A stretch of DNA of 33,844 bases from an uncultured Chlorobiales bacterium. Its GTDB lineage: Bacteria > Bacteroidota > Chlorobiia > Chlorobiales > Chlorobiaceae. Location of the stretch: positions 1 through 33,844 of the forward strand of contig CAIYTH010000047.1 of the NCBI GenBank assembly GCA_903929135.1, given 5' to 3'. Shown piece after piece: positions 8,705-16,369 of this stretch. The position numbers and the translations under genes were made by a program. Every line of letters starts with the position of its first letter. Within the stretch, counting starts at the first letter, position 1. The notes below the pieces were generated by a model. That model had not been told where the DNA came from and made no database searches. It saw only the letters and a list, made by a program, of their open reading frames with translations.

Positions 8705-8973
8705 GGCCTCACCTTCTGCTGTTGGATCGTCGGCCTGTTCCTTCCCACGATGATGCCGACCGCGTCGTCATGCTGACGGCTCTTCAGTATCCGGTGGCCG
8801 GCATCGTTGATTGACTGCACCACCCGGATGAGCGATTCACCGGCATCCACGAGCACCTCGATCAGCTCTTCGTCGCCGAGCTCCGAGATGGCCTGCTTGA
8901 CCCTGACGGCGTTGACGGGGCAGGAAACCCCCCGCACGTCAAGGCTTCTGGCTGTGTTGTACTGCTTTTTCAA
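8701..8973 (-). CDS. TusA-like sulfur carrier protein, TTG start
   Basis: A 90-residue member of the TusA/SirA family of small sulfur carriers. The conserved motif DVRGVSCPVN places the sulfur-binding cysteine at residue 18. The start is taken as TTG at 8973, because GGGAGGA lies 5-7 bp upstream and the product then begins MKKQYNTARSLDVRG, as in the family; the only in-frame ATGs lie far upstream inside the sulfite reductase gene. It overlaps the 3' end of the sulfite reductase by 35 bp and overlaps cysH by 4 bp, so the three are translationally coupled. A role in handling sulfur produced by the reductase is likely but inferred from context. The C-terminal 15 residues are longer than in typical TusA. 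Confidence 0.88.
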   Translation of the reverse strand: MKKQYNTARSLDVRGVSCPVNAVRVKQAISELGDEELIEVLVDAGESLIRVVQSINDAGHRILKSRQHDDAVGIIVGRNRPTIQQQKVRP

Positions 8974-9844
8974 ATATCTCCTCCCTGATGTTTTCAAGTC
9001 CGATACGATCGATCGTATGGCCGAACCGTTCCTTTTTCTTCCCATGCTCACGGTAGCAGGAGACTGCCGCATCGACGAGGGCGTAAACCTCCTCCTCGGT
9101 CTCCACGATCCTCTTCAGCACGGAGGCGAATCGCGGTTTCCTTCCCATGGTGCCACCGATGAAGACCGTGTACCCCTTCCTGCCGACGACCCATGCCGAG
9201 GAGGGGCAGAGCGACGAGCAGACGGTGCAGTTGACGCAGGCATCCTCATCCGCTTCATAACTGACGGCTTCGTCGGTATCCTTGCGGGCGATGGCGCCGA
9301 CAGGACAGAAGCTGACGCAGAGGCCGCAGTCGGTGCAGGAATCCTCAAGCCACAAAGGCTCGATAGCCCCCCTGATGCCGATGTCGTTCTCGTTCGCCTT
9401 GGTGCAGTTGCTCGAGCATCCGGTAACCGCGAACTTGAACTTGGAGGGCATCTCCTGCTTGAAATAGCGGGCATCGAGTTCGCGGGCCATCTCCTTGGTG
9501 TCGATCACGCCCCAGCGGCAGGTCTCGCCTCCCGGACAGGCCACGATGCTTCGGACGCGCGGTCCACAGGCCCCCATCTCGACACCGGCCTCTGCAAGCA
9601 GCTCCTTTGCCTTCCCGAGGTTGTCCCGGTGGACGTAATGGATCTCCACACCCTGTCGCGTGGAGAGATGCACGAACCCGCGCCCGTACTGTTCGGCGAC
9701 TTCGGCGATGCGGGCAAGCTGGCGGACCGTGAGGTCCCCTGCGACCGCCTTGAGGCGCATGACATAATAATCGGGCTGGTTCTGGAGCATCATGCCCACC
9801 TTTCCAAGCGCCGCGTGATCGAGTTCGCTGTACGACATCTTCAT
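8939..9844 (-). CDS. ferredoxin-fused siroheme sulfite reductase (anaerobic assimilatory type)
   Basis: A 301-residue enzyme predicted to reduce sulfite to sulfide. The siroheme-[4Fe-4S] ligands are C103/C109 (CPGGETC) and C143/C147 (CSSNC), the Cx5C and Cx3C pattern of nitrite/sulfite reductases. After this come two ferredoxin-like clusters: CTDCGLCVSFCP (170-181) and CVNCTVCSSLCP (203-214). An N-terminal ferrodoxin-like reductase domain with VMRLKAVAGDLTVRQL precedes them. This compact layout is the ferredoxin-fused type and is unlike CysIJ. Start ATG at 9844 is preferred; a longer open frame upstream runs straight through a tRNA-like gene. It heads the minus-strand operon and overlaps the TusA-like gene. 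Confidence 0.9.
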   Translation of the reverse strand: MKMSYSELDHAALGKVGMMLQNQPDYYVMRLKAVAGDLTVRQLARIAEVAEQYGRGFVHLSTRQGVEIHYVHRDNLGKAKELLAEAGVEMGACGPRVRSIVACPGGETCRWGVIDTKEMARELDARYFKQEMPSKFKFAVTGCSSNCTKANENDIGIRGAIEPLWLEDSCTDCGLCVSFCPVGAIARKDTDEAVSYEADEDACVNCTVCSSLCPSSAWVVGRKGYTVFIGGTMGRKPRFASVLKRIVETEEEVYALVDAAVSCYREHGKKKERFGHTIDRIGLENIREEIFEKAVQHSQKP

Positions 9845-9907
9845 CGTGATTTTCCGTTCGAAATACCGGGACTTCGCCGCTGGCGGCAACGCCGTTAACC
9901 GTTCATG

Positions 9908-9985
9908 TGGCGGCGACGGCAAGATTCGAACTTGCGATAACGATGGTTTTGCAGACCCCGGTTTTAGCCTCTCACCCACGTCGCC
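9908..9985 (-). tRNA. unusual tRNA-Cys (anticodon GCA) in front of the sulfite reductase
   Basis: The minus strand reads a near-complete tRNA with encoded CCA. It has a 7-bp acceptor stem (GGCGACG with CGTCGCC), a T arm of GCAAG, loop TTCGAAT, CTTGC, a D arm GGT/ACC with GG in the loop, and an anticodon loop CTGCAAA giving GCA for cysteine. The core departs from normal: there is no free base between D and anticodon stems (position 26), the anticodon stem GGGGT/ACCAT has one G-A mismatch and one G-T pair, and the variable loop is 7 nt instead of 4-5. It ends 63 bp upstream of the sulfite reductase start in the same direction, so cotranscription is likely. Confidence 0.7.
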
Positions 9986-10056
9986 GATTGCCTCCGGCGG
10001 GTTCGGGAGACCGGAAGCGTCCGATCACCTGTTCTGCCAGCAGGACTCTCAGCAAC

Positions 10057-10075
10057 AAAAAAGCCCGTAACGGAC
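10057..10075 (-). terminator. terminator-like hairpin upstream of the tRNA-Cys-like gene
   Basis: On the minus strand GTCCG, loop TTA, CGGGC forms a short stem followed by six T. No minus-strand gene lies upstream to be terminated, so it may act as an attenuator in the leader of the tRNA and sulfite reductase operon. The sequence GCGTCCG at its left arm is also complementary to CGGACGC about 50 nt downstream. Confidence 0.35.
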
Positions 10076-10243
10076 GCATCTGCAACTTAATACCATGAAA
10101 ATACCATAAATGCGGTACCCTTTCCTGGGCGACCGGTCGGGGAACAAAACGAGGTACAATGCGGCCTGGTGAGGGCTTTCCCGCCTCCTGCAGGAAAAAG
10201 TGCCCGAGGGGTCGACAATAGTTTGGAAATGATCCGGCCGGAT

Positions 10244-10259
10244 AGTAACAATTGTTACT
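10244..10259. promoter_or_regulatory. perfect 16-bp palindrome, candidate operator
   Basis: AGTAACAATTGTTACT is an exact palindrome directly next to a second exact palindrome, ATCCGGCCGGAT, at 10232-10243. The AT-rich symmetric site between two divergent sulfur operons is a good candidate for a dimeric regulator; the regulator is not evident in this window. Confidence 0.5.
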
Positions 10260-10281
10260 GCCACCACAAAGAGGAAAAGAG

Positions 10282-10307
10282 CGCCGATGGCTGCAACCGG
10301 CGTTTTT
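10282..10307 (+). terminator. terminator-like hairpin in the leader of the cystathionine enzyme gene
   Basis: CGCCG (10282-10286) pairs with CGGCG (10298-10302) and is followed by five T. It lies about 100 bp before the start codon with no plus-strand gene upstream, so it may be an attenuator. Confidence 0.4.
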
Positions 10308-10408
10308 AACTGCAGAATAACTGTTCGCTGAAATGGAGCCGGTGCATGAAGGATGTCCGCCGGATTCTCGTTACCTTGTCCTTCAGAACACCCAATGAAA
10401 GATGAACA

Positions 10409-11551
10409 ATGCATTTCGAAACCCTTGCGATCCATGACGGGCAGGCGCCCGACCCCGCGACCGGAGCCGTCACCGTGCCGGTCTACCAGACATCGACCTT
10501 CGAACGGGAGGACCTGGAGCACCGACGCGAATTCTTCTATTCCAGGATAGGCAACCCGACCCGTTCGGCGCTCGAGTCAACGCTGGCCCTGCTCGAAAAC
10601 GGCCGGCACGGCATCGCGTTCGCTTCCGGTGTGGCGGCGATCACAGCCGCCCTGCAGGTATTGAAGCCGGGCGACCACGTCGTCGCCGGCAACGACATCT
10701 ACGGCGGCAGCTACCGCATCTTCGAGCACCTCATGCGGCCCTGGGGAGTCGAAACCACCTACGCCCCGAGCGAAGCGGCCGAAAGCTATGTCGAGTGCAT
10801 CCGGCCGAACACCCGGATGATCTGGCTGGAGACCCCGTCGAACCCCCTGATGCAGCTCTCCGACATCAGGGCGATCTCTTCGGTAGCCAGGGAACGCGGC
10901 ATCGTCACCGCAGTGGACAACACCTTTCCGAGCCCCTATTTCCAGCGGCCGCTCGAACTCGGTGCCGATATCGTCGTGCACAGCACGACCAAATACCTCG
11001 GCGGCCACAGCGACGTCATCGGAGGCGCGGTCGTGACTTCTGACGATGCGCTGCACCGCGCCATCAGGAACTACCAAGGTGCAGCCGGCGCCATACCCGG
11101 TCCATGGGATTGCTGGCTGGTGCTTCGTGGCCTCAAGACCCTGAAGATCCGCATGAAGGAGCATGAAGCCACCGCCATGCACCTGGCCAGGGCCCTCGAT
11201 GCCCATCCTGCCGTCGGGCGAGTGTTCTACCCCGGGCTCCCCGACCACCCGCAGCACGAACTGGCGAAGAGCCAGATGAGCGGGTTCGGCGGCATGCTCA
11301 CCGTCTCCCTGAAAGGGGGCTTCCCGGCAGCAAAAAAACTGATCGAAGGCACGAAGCTCTTCATCATTGCCGACAGCCTCGGCGGGGTCGAATCGCTCAT
11401 CTCCTCTCCGGCAAAGATGACCCTCGGCGCCCTTTCGCCTGAGGAGCGTCGCCGCCGGCACTGCACCGACGACCTAGTGCGAATGTCGATCGGCCTCGAA
11501 AACGCCGAGGACCTGGAAGAGGATCTCATGAACGCACTCGCAACCATCTGA
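10409..11551 (+). CDS. cystathionine gamma-synthase/gamma-lyase family PLP enzyme
   Basis: A 380-residue trans-sulfuration enzyme of the Cys/Met metabolism PLP family. The PLP lysine is K195 in [25 protein letters not shown] (44-56) and TPSNPLM are family signatures, and C-terminal [16 protein letters not shown] closes the active site. Members make cystathionine from an activated homoserine, split cystathionine to cysteine, or act as O-acetylhomoserine sulfhydrylases; sequence alone does not decide. The gene starts 9 bp upstream of a cysK in the same operon, so it either moves sulfur from cysteine towards methionine or, with its neighbour, runs the reverse route. It is divergent from the sulfite reductase operon. 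Confidence 0.92.
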   Translation: MHFETLAIHDGQAPDPATGAVTVPVYQTSTFEREDLEHRREFFYSRIGNPTRSALESTLALLENGRHGIAFASGVAAITAALQVLKPGDHVVAGNDIYGGSYRIFEHLMRPWGVETTYAPSEAAESYVECIRPNTRMIWLETPSNPLMQLSDIRAISSVARERGIVTAVDNTFPSPYFQRPLELGADIVVHSTTKYLGGHSDVIGGAVVTSDDALHRAIRNYQGAAGAIPGPWDCWLVLRGLKTLKIRMKEHEATAMHLARALDAHPAVGRVFYPGLPDHPQHELAKSQMSGFGGMLTVSLKGGFPAAKKLIEGTKLFIIADSLGGVESLISSPAKMTLGALSPEERRRRHCTDDLVRMSIGLENAEDLEEDLMNALATI

Positions 11552-11560
11552 GAACATGCC

Positions 11561-12493
<933 letters not shown>

Positions 12494-12597
12494 AGAGGTC
12501 GAGCAACAAATTCGGCGCGGCCGCCATGCGGTATCGCGTTGAACATGTATATTGTGCAGCCCCTGACGGCGCATGCAACTATTCCGGAAGAACCCTG

Positions 12598-12807
12598 ATG
12601 AAGATGATTTCCATCACCCTCAACGGTGAACGTCGCGACATCCCCGATGGGTCGACGGTCACCGGTATCCTTGCACTCGCCGGCGCCGGGCAGCAGCCGG
12701 TGGCCGTCGTGGTGAACGAGCAGATCGTCCGCCCTGCGGATCGTGAAACGTCGCTCCTGAAAGAGAACGATCAGGTGGACGTCCTTGTTTTTGCCGGTGG
12801 CGGTTGA
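12598..12807 (+). CDS. thiS: thiamine biosynthesis sulfur carrier ThiS
   Basis: A 69-residue ubiquitin-like carrier that brings sulfur as a C-terminal thiocarboxylate to ThiG. It begins [18 protein letters not shown] and ends VFAGGG; the Gly-Gly end is the site adenylated by ThiF. ATG at 12598 follows GGAAG by about 9 bp; an ATG two codons later is possible, while the longer frame to 12526 would run into the intergenic space. No TPP riboswitch sequence is visible in the 104-bp gap after cysK. thiG starts 32 bp downstream. Confidence 0.92.
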   Translation: MKMISITLNGERRDIPDGSTVTGILALAGAGQQPVAVVVNEQIVRPADRETSLLKENDQVDVLVFAGGG

Positions 12808-12839
12808 GCTGCCGCTCCGTTATTTACATATTGAGACCC

Positions 12840-13619
12840 ATGGATTCACTGCAGTTAGGCACATATGAATTTTCGTCCCGCCTGATCCTCGGAACAGGCA
12901 AGTTCAGCAGCACGCGGGCGATGCTCGATGCCGTCCGGGCATCAGGCACCGGGCTCGTGACGGTCGCGCTCCGGCGCTTCAACCGCGAGCAGGCGGAAGA
13001 CGACCTCTTCGGGCCGCTTTCCGAAATCGGAGGCATCACCCTCATGCCGAACACCTCGGGCGCCGCGACGGCCAGGGAGGCTGTGCGGGCCGCGCACATT
13101 TCGCGCGAGCTCTCCGGTAGTCCGTTCGTGAAGGTCGAGATACATCCCAACCCGCACCACCTGATGCCCGACCCGATCGAGACCTGGGAGGCGTGCCGCA
13201 TCCTCGCCTCCGAAGGGTTCCTCGTCATGCCCTACATCCCGGCAGACCCGGTGCTCGCCAAACGGCTCGAAGATGTCGGCTGCACCTCGGTCATGCCCCT
13301 CGGTTCGGCCATCGGCAGCGGACAGGGGCTTTCGACGGCAGGTATGCTGAAGATCATCATACGCGACAGCAGCATCCCGGTCATCGTGGACGCGGGATTG
13401 CGCTCCCCTTCCGAAGCCTGCGCGGCCATGGAGATGGGATGCGCAGCCGTGCTCGTCAACAGTGCCATCGCCGTCGCGAACGACCCGACCGCGATGGCAT
13501 CGGCTTTTGCGGAGGCCGTGCAGGCCGGACGCAGGGCGAAACGTGCCGGCGTCATGCCCCGGTCGGGTACGGCCGTCGCCACCAGCCCCCTGACCTCTTT
13601 CCTCGGCACCGCCCCATGA
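12840..13619 (+). CDS. thiG: thiazole synthase ThiG
   Basis: A 259-residue TIM-barrel enzyme that forms the thiazole phosphate of thiamine from deoxyxylulose phosphate, dehydroglycine and ThiS thiocarboxylate. [10 protein letters not shown] near the N terminus and K98 in VKVEIHPNP, which forms the Schiff base, are visible, as are [11 protein letters not shown] and the phosphate-binding [11 protein letters not shown]. The start is taken as ATG at 12840, because a longer frame would overlap thiS. The stop overlaps the thiH start (ATGA), so translation is coupled. Confidence 0.95.
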   Translation: MDSLQLGTYEFSSRLILGTGKFSSTRAMLDAVRASGTGLVTVALRRFNREQAEDDLFGPLSEIGGITLMPNTSGAATAREAVRAAHISRELSGSPFVKVEIHPNPHHLMPDPIETWEACRILASEGFLVMPYIPADPVLAKRLEDVGCTSVMPLGSAIGSGQGLSTAGMLKIIIRDSSIPVIVDAGLRSPSEACAAMEMGCAAVLVNSAIAVANDPTAMASAFAEAVQAGRRAKRAGVMPRSGTAVATSPLTSFLGTAP

Positions 13620-14689
13620 ACGCACTGCCGGCATGGCTGACCGACACGCGCCTGTCGGCGGAGATCGTCCCCCTCCTCTCCGGAAGGAGCGAGGCGTCGC
13701 TGGAACAGCTCGCATCCGAAGCGAAGGCAGCCACCCTTCGCCGGTTCGGCCGCATCGTCTCGCTCTACGCACCGCTGTACCTCTCGAACCACTGCTCGAG
13801 CGGATGCGCATACTGTGGCTTCGCATCAGACCGGAAATCGCCGCGCCGACGTCTCGAGCCGGATGAGATCAAGCGGGAGCTGGCCGCCATGAAAGCCCTC
13901 GGCATCGGCGACGTGCTGCTGCTGACCGGCGAACGGACGATCGAAACCGGATACGATTACCTCCGGCAAGCGGTGGAGAGAGCTGCCGGGATCATGCCCC
14001 GCGTTGCCGTCGAGGCGTTCCCCATGACGGTCGCAGAATACCGCGGCCTGGCGGAGTGCGGCTGCACCGGCATCACGATCTACCAGGAGACCTACGACCC
14101 CGAAAACTACGGCAAGCTGCACCGCTGGGGGCCGAAGCGCGACTTCCTCGAAAGGCTCGAAACCCCGGAACGCGCACTGCAGGGCGGGATCCGGAGCATC
14201 GGCGTCGGTGCGCTGCTCGGTCTTTCCGAACCGGTCGCCGAAGCCACGGCCCTCGCTCGACACGTCATGCACCTCTGCCGGAGCTACTGGAAAGCGGGAG
14301 TGTCGGTATCCTTTCCGCGCATCAGGCCGCAGGAGGGTGGCTACCAGCCCGCATGGCCGGTCGACGACCGGTTCCTTGCTCGCATGATCTTCGTATTCCG
14401 GATCGCCATGCCGGACGTGGACCTTGTCCTCTCCACCCGGGAAAACCCGGCGTTCCGGGACGGCATGGCCGGACTCGGCATCACCCGCATGAGCATCGCG
14501 AGTCGCACGACGGTCGGAGGCTACCATGACCCGGAGGGAGCCGGCACAAGCCAGTTCGAGGTCTCCGATGACCGGAGCGCCGAGGAGTTCTGCCGCGCGC
14601 TGCGCTCGAAGGAACTCGAGCCGGTCTTCAAGAACTGGGATCCGGCATTCAACGGACCGATCGTCACCGAGGAGGCCGGATGCCCCTGA
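13616..14689 (+). CDS. thiH: 2-iminoacetate synthase ThiH (radical SAM)
   Basis: A 357-residue radical SAM enzyme that cleaves tyrosine to give dehydroglycine for ThiG, the anaerobic route in place of ThiO. The [4Fe-4S]/SAM motif is C60-x3-C64-x2-C67 (CSSGCAYC). [15 protein letters not shown] and [12 protein letters not shown] are strongly conserved in ThiH. The start ATG at 13616 overlaps the thiG stop; an open frame extends further upstream but is only the shadow of thiG. The 3' end overlaps the next gene by 10 bp. Use of ThiH fits an anaerobe. Confidence 0.95.
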   Translation: MNALPAWLTDTRLSAEIVPLLSGRSEASLEQLASEAKAATLRRFGRIVSLYAPLYLSNHCSSGCAYCGFASDRKSPRRRLEPDEIKRELAAMKALGIGDVLLLTGERTIETGYDYLRQAVERAAGIMPRVAVEAFPMTVAEYRGLAECGCTGITIYQETYDPENYGKLHRWGPKRDFLERLETPERALQGGIRSIGVGALLGLSEPVAEATALARHVMHLCRSYWKAGVSVSFPRIRPQEGGYQPAWPVDDRFLARMIFVFRIAMPDVDLVLSTRENPAFRDGMAGLGITRMSIASRTTVGGYHDPEGAGTSQFEVSDDRSAEEFCRALRSKELEPVFKNWDPAFNGPIVTEEAGCP

Positions 14690-15417
14690 ACGACCTCCAG
14701 CGCCAGCGCTACGCCCGCCACCTCGTCCTGCCCGAAATCGGCGAACAGGGCCAGGAGAAGCTGCTCGCATCGAAGGTGCTGGTCATCGGCGCAGGCGGCC
14801 TCGGCTCGCCCGCAGCCTTCTACCTCGCGGCGGCTGGCATCGGAACGCTCGGGATCATGGACGGCGACCAGGTGGAACTCTCGAACCTGCAGCGCCAGAT
14901 CCTCCACACGACGGCCTCGCTCGGCAGCCTGAAGACCGGGTCTGCCCTGGAGCGCATCGCCGCCCTCGATCCCTCGGTCATCGTCGAGCCTTACCCGTTC
15001 CGGCTGGACGAACAGAACGCTCCCGGCATCCTTGCACGCTACGACTTCGTCATCGACGCCACGGACAACTTCGACTCGAAGTTCCTGATCGCCCGCGCCT
15101 GCCACCGTGCCGGCAAAGCCTGGTCGCATGCCGGCATCCGCAACTTCCACGGCCAGACGATGACCGTGCTGCCGGGCAGGAGCGCATGCTACCGATGCGT
15201 GTTCCACGAAGACGGAGCACCCCGCGGAGGCGTGCCGCAGGGACCGCTCGGCGCCCTTCCGGGCGTGATCGGCTCCATACAGGCCATCGAAGCGGTCAAG
15301 CATCTCCTCGGCATCGGCACGCTCCTCACCGATGCCCTCCTCACCTTCGACGCACTCACGATGTCGTTCCGCAGGATTCCCGTGCGCCGCGACCCCGCCT
15401 GCCCGCTCTGCTCCTGA
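14680..15417 (+). CDS. thiF: ThiF/MoeB/HesA-family adenylyltransferase, probably ThiF
   Basis: A 245-residue E1-like enzyme that adenylates the C terminus of a small sulfur carrier, most likely ThiS given the operon. The nucleotide-binding loop VLVIGAGGLGSPAA is at 33-46; NLQRQILH and DATDNFDSKF are family motifs. Zinc is held by C170/C173 (CYRC) and C241/C244 (CPLC). The segment that carries the catalytic cysteine in E. coli ThiF (before GVLG) here reads GVPQGPLGALPGVIG without cysteine. It overlaps thiH by 10 bp. A role with MoaD as MoeB cannot be excluded. Confidence 0.88.
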   Translation: MPLNDLQRQRYARHLVLPEIGEQGQEKLLASKVLVIGAGGLGSPAAFYLAAAGIGTLGIMDGDQVELSNLQRQILHTTASLGSLKTGSALERIAALDPSVIVEPYPFRLDEQNAPGILARYDFVIDATDNFDSKFLIARACHRAGKAWSHAGIRNFHGQTMTVLPGRSACYRCVFHEDGAPRGGVPQGPLGALPGVIGSIQAIEAVKHLLGIGTLLTDALLTFDALTMSFRRIPVRRDPACPLCS

Positions 15418-15525
15418 GGTTCAGGCAGGCACCGGGGCAAAAGAGGCTTTGTTCGGACTGCCGCGTATCGTATCCTTCTCTCATGACCGCTCGTAACCAA
15501 CCATAACTACCCGGAGACCAATGCC

Positions 15526-16326
15526 ATGGAAAGCGCCATCGCAAAAGCTGTCGGCCTCGCCTCCTCCCCTGTCGCCATCCTCGAATCGGACCACAAGCCC
15601 GAAGGGGCGATGCAGTTCAGCGAGGGAGCCTTCGGATGCGTCGTTGCGCTCCTTAAAAGCGCGACCAAAGGCCGGACAGCGGCCTTCAGCCGCAAGACGT
15701 TCGGATGCCCCGGCGGAGGGGTGGGCCTCGGGTTCGGAAACTGCTACGTTAATTTCCCGGGCGGCATCGAACCGTTCCTTTCGACCGGAAACCCGGAGTT
15801 CTGCCGCTCGGAGTTCGGCATGGCCGTCCTGAAGAGCATGCCCGACCTCGATGAGGGCGAACGCTATTTCAAGACCCCGGAGATCGCACACGACTTCGTC
15901 GAATCGCTCCCGATGGTCGATATCGCCTCGGAGTACCTCCTCTTCCGTCCCCTGCAGGACGTCCAGGATGACGAACTCCCGAAAGTGGTCGTGATGCTTG
16001 TCAATCCGGACCAGCTGTCGGCGCTGGTGGTGCTGGCGAACTACGGCCGCAACAGCCAGGACAACGTCATCACGCCGTTCGCGGCCGCATGCCAGAACAT
16101 CGGCATCATCCCGTTCAGGGAGTGCTCGTCGGATCGGCCGAGGGCGGTCGTCGGCCTGACCGACATCACGGTGCGGAGGATGTTCCCGGTCGACACGCTC
16201 TCCTTTGCCATGCCATGGAGCCTGTTCCTCGAAATGGAGTCAAATGTGGAGGGCAGCTTCCTGCAGAAGCGCCACTGGCAGGAGCTCCTCGAACGCAACC
16301 GGAAACAGGGGCCGGCGCAGCCGTGA
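15526..16326 (+). CDS. DUF169 family protein of unknown function
   Basis: A 266-residue soluble protein of the DUF169 family (COG2043), for which I know no function. Recognisable features are the N-terminal substrate-like region SSPVAILESD, the CPGGGVGLGFG loop with a conserved cysteine, and later cysteines in the AACQNIGIIPFRECSSDRP region. The start at 15526 has CCGGAGA about 10 bp upstream. It lies 108 bp after thiF in the same direction and converges on recQ. The cysteine-rich conserved loop would allow metal or cofactor binding, but this is a guess. Confidence 0.75.
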   Translation: MESAIAKAVGLASSPVAILESDHKPEGAMQFSEGAFGCVVALLKSATKGRTAAFSRKTFGCPGGGVGLGFGNCYVNFPGGIEPFLSTGNPEFCRSEFGMAVLKSMPDLDEGERYFKTPEIAHDFVESLPMVDIASEYLLFRPLQDVQDDELPKVVVMLVNPDQLSALVVLANYGRNSQDNVITPFAAACQNIGIIPFRECSSDRPRAVVGLTDITVRRMFPVDTLSFAMPWSLFLEMESNVEGSFLQKRHWQELLERNRKQGPAQP

Positions 16327-16369
16327 TGTCGCTCAGGCTCTGCCCCGCCATCCTCCGGTGACGCCCTCT

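Larger units (their letters stand above)
9986..10408. promoter_or_regulatory. divergent control region between the sulfite reductase operon and the cystathionine enzyme
   Basis: This 423-bp stretch holds no gene I can support. It must contain both promoters. Two perfect palindromes abut at 10232-10243 (ATCCGGCCGGAT) and 10244-10259 (AGTAACAATTGTTACT) and look like regulator sites. Terminator-like hairpins point outward on each side: one on the minus strand at 10057-10075 and one on the plus strand at 10282-10307. No riboswitch consensus was recognised. Confidence 0.55.

Noticed and set aside
9845-9979. N-terminal extension of the sulfite reductase frame up to 9979
   Set aside because: The extension runs through the tRNA-Cys-like gene, matches no family sequence, and ATG at 9844 gives the expected N terminus.
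12494-12597. TPP riboswitch before thiS
   Set aside because: The conserved CTGAGA and ACCTGA blocks are absent and the space is only 104 bp.
13193-13615. Long N-terminal extension of ThiH
   Set aside because: It is the shadow of thiG in another frame; ThiH homology starts at ATG 13616, coupled to the thiG stop.
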